NCBI GenBank assembly: GCA_019348475.1
Contig: JAHWJJ010000275.1
Location: 1-6,413 of the forward strand
Direction of reading: 5' to 3'
DNA from: Gemmatimonadota bacterium
GTDB lineage: Bacteria > Gemmatimonadota > Gemmatimonadetes > Longimicrobiales > Longimicrobiaceae
DNA: 6,413 nucleotides
Shown: piece by piece, positions 3,650 through 6,413 of the stretch
How positions within the stretch are numbered: position 1 is the first letter of the stretch
Layout of the letters: each line of letters starts with the position of its first letter
Made by a program: the position numbers and the translations under genes
The notes under the pieces: generated by a model
What the model was told of the DNA's origin: nothing
Database searches by the model: none
Seen by the model: only the letters and a program-made list of their open reading frames with translations

Positions 3650-6413
3650 TCACACGCGGCGCGCCTCCACGTTGAAGCGCACCAGCAGCTCCGTGAGCGA
3701 GCGCGCGCAGGCGGGGGAGATGAACGGGGAGAGGGGCACCAGCGGCCGCAGCTCGGACCCGTGCAGCCGCTCGTGCGCGGCGCGCGTCAGCAGCACGGGG
3801 TCCGCCGGGTCCAGCGCGGCCAGCGCGGCAGCGTCGTCCGCCAGCACCACGGAAACGCGCGAGGCGTAGCGGCCGCCCCGCATGGCCCGCACGCGCTCGC
3901 CGAAGCGTGCGTCCACGCAGACCACCGCCAGGTCGCGCTCGCCCAGCCGCTCTTCGACCGTGCGCGCGTGCTCCGGGTTCACCCCGGTCACCAGCATGGG
4001 CTTGCCCAGCGCCTCCGCCGCCGGGCGCACGTCCGCCGCGTGGTACGCGGTGGTGATCAGCACGTCCGCGTCGCGCAGCCCGGCGTACGGGTCGTGCCCC
4101 CCCGGGCCGCGGCCGCTGACAGCGGCGGCGATCTCCTCCGGGCGCACCGCGCGCGCATCCATCCCGAAGTGGCTGGACGCCTCGTTGCACAGGGCGGCCA
4201 GCGTGTCGCCGTCGGAATCCACGCACGCGGCGCGCAGGCGCACGCCGGCCGTCCACCGGCGCACCAGGTCGGGGACGTGGGGCACCTTGATCTGGTGGTC
4301 CCACGCCCCGGCCAGCACGTCCACCAGCCACCCCGCGGTCTCGCCCAGCAGCCCGCGCCCCAGCGCGTCCTGCGGGGCCACGTACATCCCGGACCGGCCG
4401 CGCGTCTCCACCAGCCCCTCCGCCACCAGCGCGTCGTACGCGTGCACCGCGGCGTAGGTGGTGACGCCGAAGCGCCGCGCCAGGTTGCGGATGCTGGGGA
4501 GCCGGTCGCCCGGCTGGATGTGGCCCAGGTGCAGCGCGTTGGCGATCTGGTCGCGCAGCCGCACGACCAGGTCCGCTTCCGCGGTCGCCGCGCCGCGCGG
4601 GCCCACCCCCTCGCTGAAGCGCGCGTGCCGCTCCGCCGCGGCCTGGTCGCGCGCGGCCTGGCCGTCCCCGGCCGCGGCCGGGGCGTCGCGGGCCGGCTCG
4701 CGGGCGGGAAGGAGCACCACGGCGTCGTACGCTTCTTCCCCCCGCCCCGGTTCGCCCGCCGCGCCGGCGGCCGGGAGCGTGAACCAGAAGGTGCTCCCCC
4801 GCGGGCTGGTCTCGGCGCCGATGCGCCCCCCGTGCGCGTCCATGATGCCGCGGGCGATGGCCAGCCCCAGCCCCGCGCCCAGCCCGCCGGCCCGCTCCGG
4901 GCGCCAGAAGCGCCGGAACAGGTGCGGCAGGTCCTCCTGCGGGATCCCGGGGCCGGAGTCCAGCACCTTCACCACCACCTCGCCGTCCGTCACGGCGGCG
5001 TCCAGGGTGACGGCTCCGCCGCCGGGGGTCACCCCCACGGCGTTGCTCACCAGGTTCCCGATCACCTGCACCAGCCGCTGGCGGTCCGCCAGCACGGCGG
5101 CCGCGGGGTCGGCGACGCGCACCTCCAGCCGCACCCGCTGCTGCTGCGCGATCGGCCGCAGCATCTCCACCGCCTCGTCCACGATGGCGCCCAGCGTTTC
5201 CCGGTCGGGACGGACGGAAAAGTGGCCGGCCTCGATGCGGGTGACGTCGAGCAGGTCCTGCACCAGCCGCGACATCTGCCGCGAAAGGTGGAGCACCGAC
5301 TGCATCTGCCGCCGCTCGCGGTCGCGCCACGCCTCCGGCGGCAGCCACTCCAGCAGGGTGTCCACCAGCACGGTGATCGCCTGCAGCGGGTTGCGCAGCT
5401 CGTGCGAGACCACGGCCAGGATCTCTTCGCGGGCGCGCGTGGACTGCTGCGCCTCGCGGTACAGGCGCGAGTTGTCCAGCAGCAGCGCCGCGCGGCTGGC
5501 CATCTCCTGCGCCAGCGAAAGGTCCTCCTCGCCGTAGCGGCGCCCGGATTCGGCGCAGGCCAGCGTGAGCACCCCCAGGTTGCGGCCGCGGGCCTGCAGG
5601 GGGACGCTGATCAGCGAGCGCACGCCCAGCCGGCGCACGGCGTCGGGGGCGGCGCCGCGCGCCAGCAGCCGCAGCGCGTCGTCCGTCACTTGCGGCGCCA
5701 GCACGGCCTCGCCGCCGATCACCCGCGCGAACGGCCCGTCGTCCACCGGCACGTCGGGAACGCGCAGCAGCTCCTGTCGCTGCGCCCGTGCGTGTACGGT
5801 TTGGGCGCGGGTCAGGCGGCCGTCCTCGCGCAGCAGGTCGATCACGCACAGGTCGCCCAGGGCGGGGACGGCCAGCCGCGCCAGACTCTCCAGCCGGTCC
5901 TCATACTCGAACAGCCCGCCCAGCACCCGCCCCGCCGTCTCCAGAAAGCGCAGCCGCTCTTCGGCCTTGCGGCGCTCGGTGATGTCGTTCAGGATGACGA
6001 TGCTGCCGTACACCTCCCCCCCGCGTGTGGTGAGGGGGGCGGTGGAAAAGCTCACGTCCACCGCGGAGCCGTCCTTGCGCACCCGGCGCACCTCCACCCC
6101 CGTCAGGCGCTCGCCGCGGAGCGCCCGCTCGCGCAGCTGCAGGTAGGCCTCGCGCTCGGACTCGGGGACGATGGGGCTGGGCTTGCGCAGCACCTCGTCC
6201 TGCGTCCAGCCGAACATCCGCTCGGCCGCGGGGCTCCACAGCTCGATGCGCCCTTCGCGGTCGATGGCCAGGATGGGGAGCGGCGAAGCCTCGATCACGG
6301 CCGCGAACCCCTCCGCGATCTCGCGCAGGTGCGCCTGCGCCGACGCCTCCGCTTCCCCGCCCTCGCGCGTCCGCAGCCGGCGGGCGAGCAGCTCCGCCAG
6401 GTCCCGCAGCGCC
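3650..6413 (-). CDS. PAS-GAF histidine kinase fused to GntR-type DNA-binding regulator (5' partial)
   Basis: This is one continuous frame of at least 920 codons. It stays open through the window edge, with 38 codons visible before the first GTG at 6298, so the true start lies outside. Numbering from that GTG: PAS at 1-117 (IEASPLPILAID to NDITERRKAEERL); GAF at about 128-276; HisKA with H-box VVSHELRNPL (phospho-acceptor H299); HATPase_c with N-box IGNLVSNA (413-420), G1 DSGPGIP (447-453), F-box LFRRFWRP and G2 GAGLGLAIARG. An Ala/Glu/Arg-rich linker follows (about 510-575), then a GntR winged helix (576-641: GDRLPSIRNLARRFGV...EGLVETRGRSGMYV), then a C-terminal domain (645-882) with alternating hydrophobic strands such as DADVLITTAYH and KPMLVTGV, suggesting a periplasmic-binding-like fold. 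There is no receiver domain and no transmembrane segment in the visible part. The residues before the PAS (ALRDLAELLARRL) look like the last helix of another sensor domain. The ligand, stimulus and targets are unknown. It may instead be two genes merged by a lost stop, but the linker shows no frame break. Confidence 0.88.
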   Translation of the reverse strand, partial: ALRDLAELLARRLRTREGGEAEASAQAHLREIAEGFAAVIEASPLPILAIDREGRIELWSPAAERMFGWTQDEVLRKPSPIVPESEREAYLQLRERALRGERLTGVEVRRVRKDGSAVDVSFSTAPLTTRGGEVYGSIVILNDITERRKAEERLRFLETAGRVLGGLFEYEDRLESLARLAVPALGDLCVIDLLREDGRLTRAQTVHARAQRQELLRVPDVPVDDGPFARVIGGEAVLAPQVTDDALRLLARGAAPDAVRRLGVRSLISVPLQARGRNLGVLTLACAESGRRYGEEDLSLAQEMASRAALLLDNSRLYREAQQSTRAREEILAVVSHELRNPLQAITVLVDTLLEWLPPEAWRDRERRQMQSVLHLSRQMSRLVQDLLDVTRIEAGHFSVRPDRETLGAIVDEAVEMLRPIAQQQRVRLEVRVADPAAAVLADRQRLVQVIGNLVSNAVGVTPGGGAVTLDAAVTDGEVVVKVLDSGPGIPQEDLPHLFRRFWRPERAGGLGAGLGLAIARGIMDAHGGRIGAETSPRGSTFWFTLPAAGAAGEPGRGEEAYDAVVLLPAREPARDAPAAAGDGQAARDQAAAERHARFSEGVGPRGAATAEADLVVRLRDQIANALHLGHIQPGDRLPSIRNLARRFGVTTYAAVHAYDALVAEGLVETRGRSGMYVAPQDALGRGLLGETAGWLVDVLAGAWDHQIKVPHVPDLVRRWTAGVRLRAACVDSDGDTLAALCNEASSHFGMDARAVRPEEIAAAVSGRGPGGHDPYAGLRDADVLITTAYHAADVRPAAEALGKPMLVTGVNPEHARTVEERLGERDLAVVCVDARFGERVRAMRGGRYASRVSVVLADDAAALAALDPADPVLLTRAAHERLHGSELRPLVPLSPFISPACARSLTELLVRFNVEARRV

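Noticed and set aside
4376..4573. GntR winged helix as a separate gene with its own start
   Set aside because: No stop separates it from the kinase frame, and the GTG codons near 4600 and 4563 lack properly spaced ribosome binding sites. Internal initiation is possible but not supported.
4458..5537. Long plus-strand open frame opposite the kinase core
   Set aside because: Ser/Arg/Thr-rich translation typical of the antisense frame of a high-GC gene. The opposite strand carries all kinase motifs.
3420..5849. 809-codon minus-strand frame overlapping the fusion gene
   Set aside because: Arg/Gly/Ala-rich translation in a different frame of the same strand, with no motifs. It is a GC-bias shadow of the real gene.

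Overview
The window is high-GC bacterial DNA in which every recognisable gene lies on the minus strand, so gene order runs from high to low coordinates. The base composition, the short tandem arrays between genes, and the GntR protein with a periplasmic-binding-like tail suggest a Gemmatimonadota/Longimicrobium-like soil bacterium. That placement is an impression, not a demonstrated assignment.

Region 1 (6413-3650) is one very long open frame, cut by the window edge at its N-terminus. It holds PAS, GAF, histidine-kinase core (HisKA plus HATPase_c) and then, in the same frame, a GntR-type winged helix and a roughly 240-residue C-terminal domain that looks like a ligand-binding fold. It has no receiver domain. 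It is the most unusual gene here: a sensor kinase joined directly to a DNA-binding one-component regulator.

Region 2 (3649-3374) is a non-coding gap with G/C-rich inverted repeats, including a perfect 12-bp hairpin, followed by a 17-bp operator-like palindrome just upstream of the next gene.

Region 3 (3373-65) is a compact NAD-salvage locus: an NrtR-family Nudix/winged-helix regulator, nicotinate phosphoribosyltransferase (pncB-type) and nicotinamidase (pncA-type). PncA turns nicotinamide into nicotinate, and PncB turns nicotinate into NaMN. NrtR is expected to repress the locus and sense an NAD-derived nucleotide such as ADP-ribose. Two related 17-bp palindromes, one before nrtR and one overlapping a good sigma70-type promoter before pncB, are the likely NrtR operators, giving autoregulation and control of the salvage genes. 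The pncB-pncA gap is filled by two different tandem arrays (8-bp and 7-bp units), one of which runs over the pncB stop codon. A hairpin at 1-21 lies beyond pncA. Its 7-nt loop is identical to that of the 3527-3557 hairpin.
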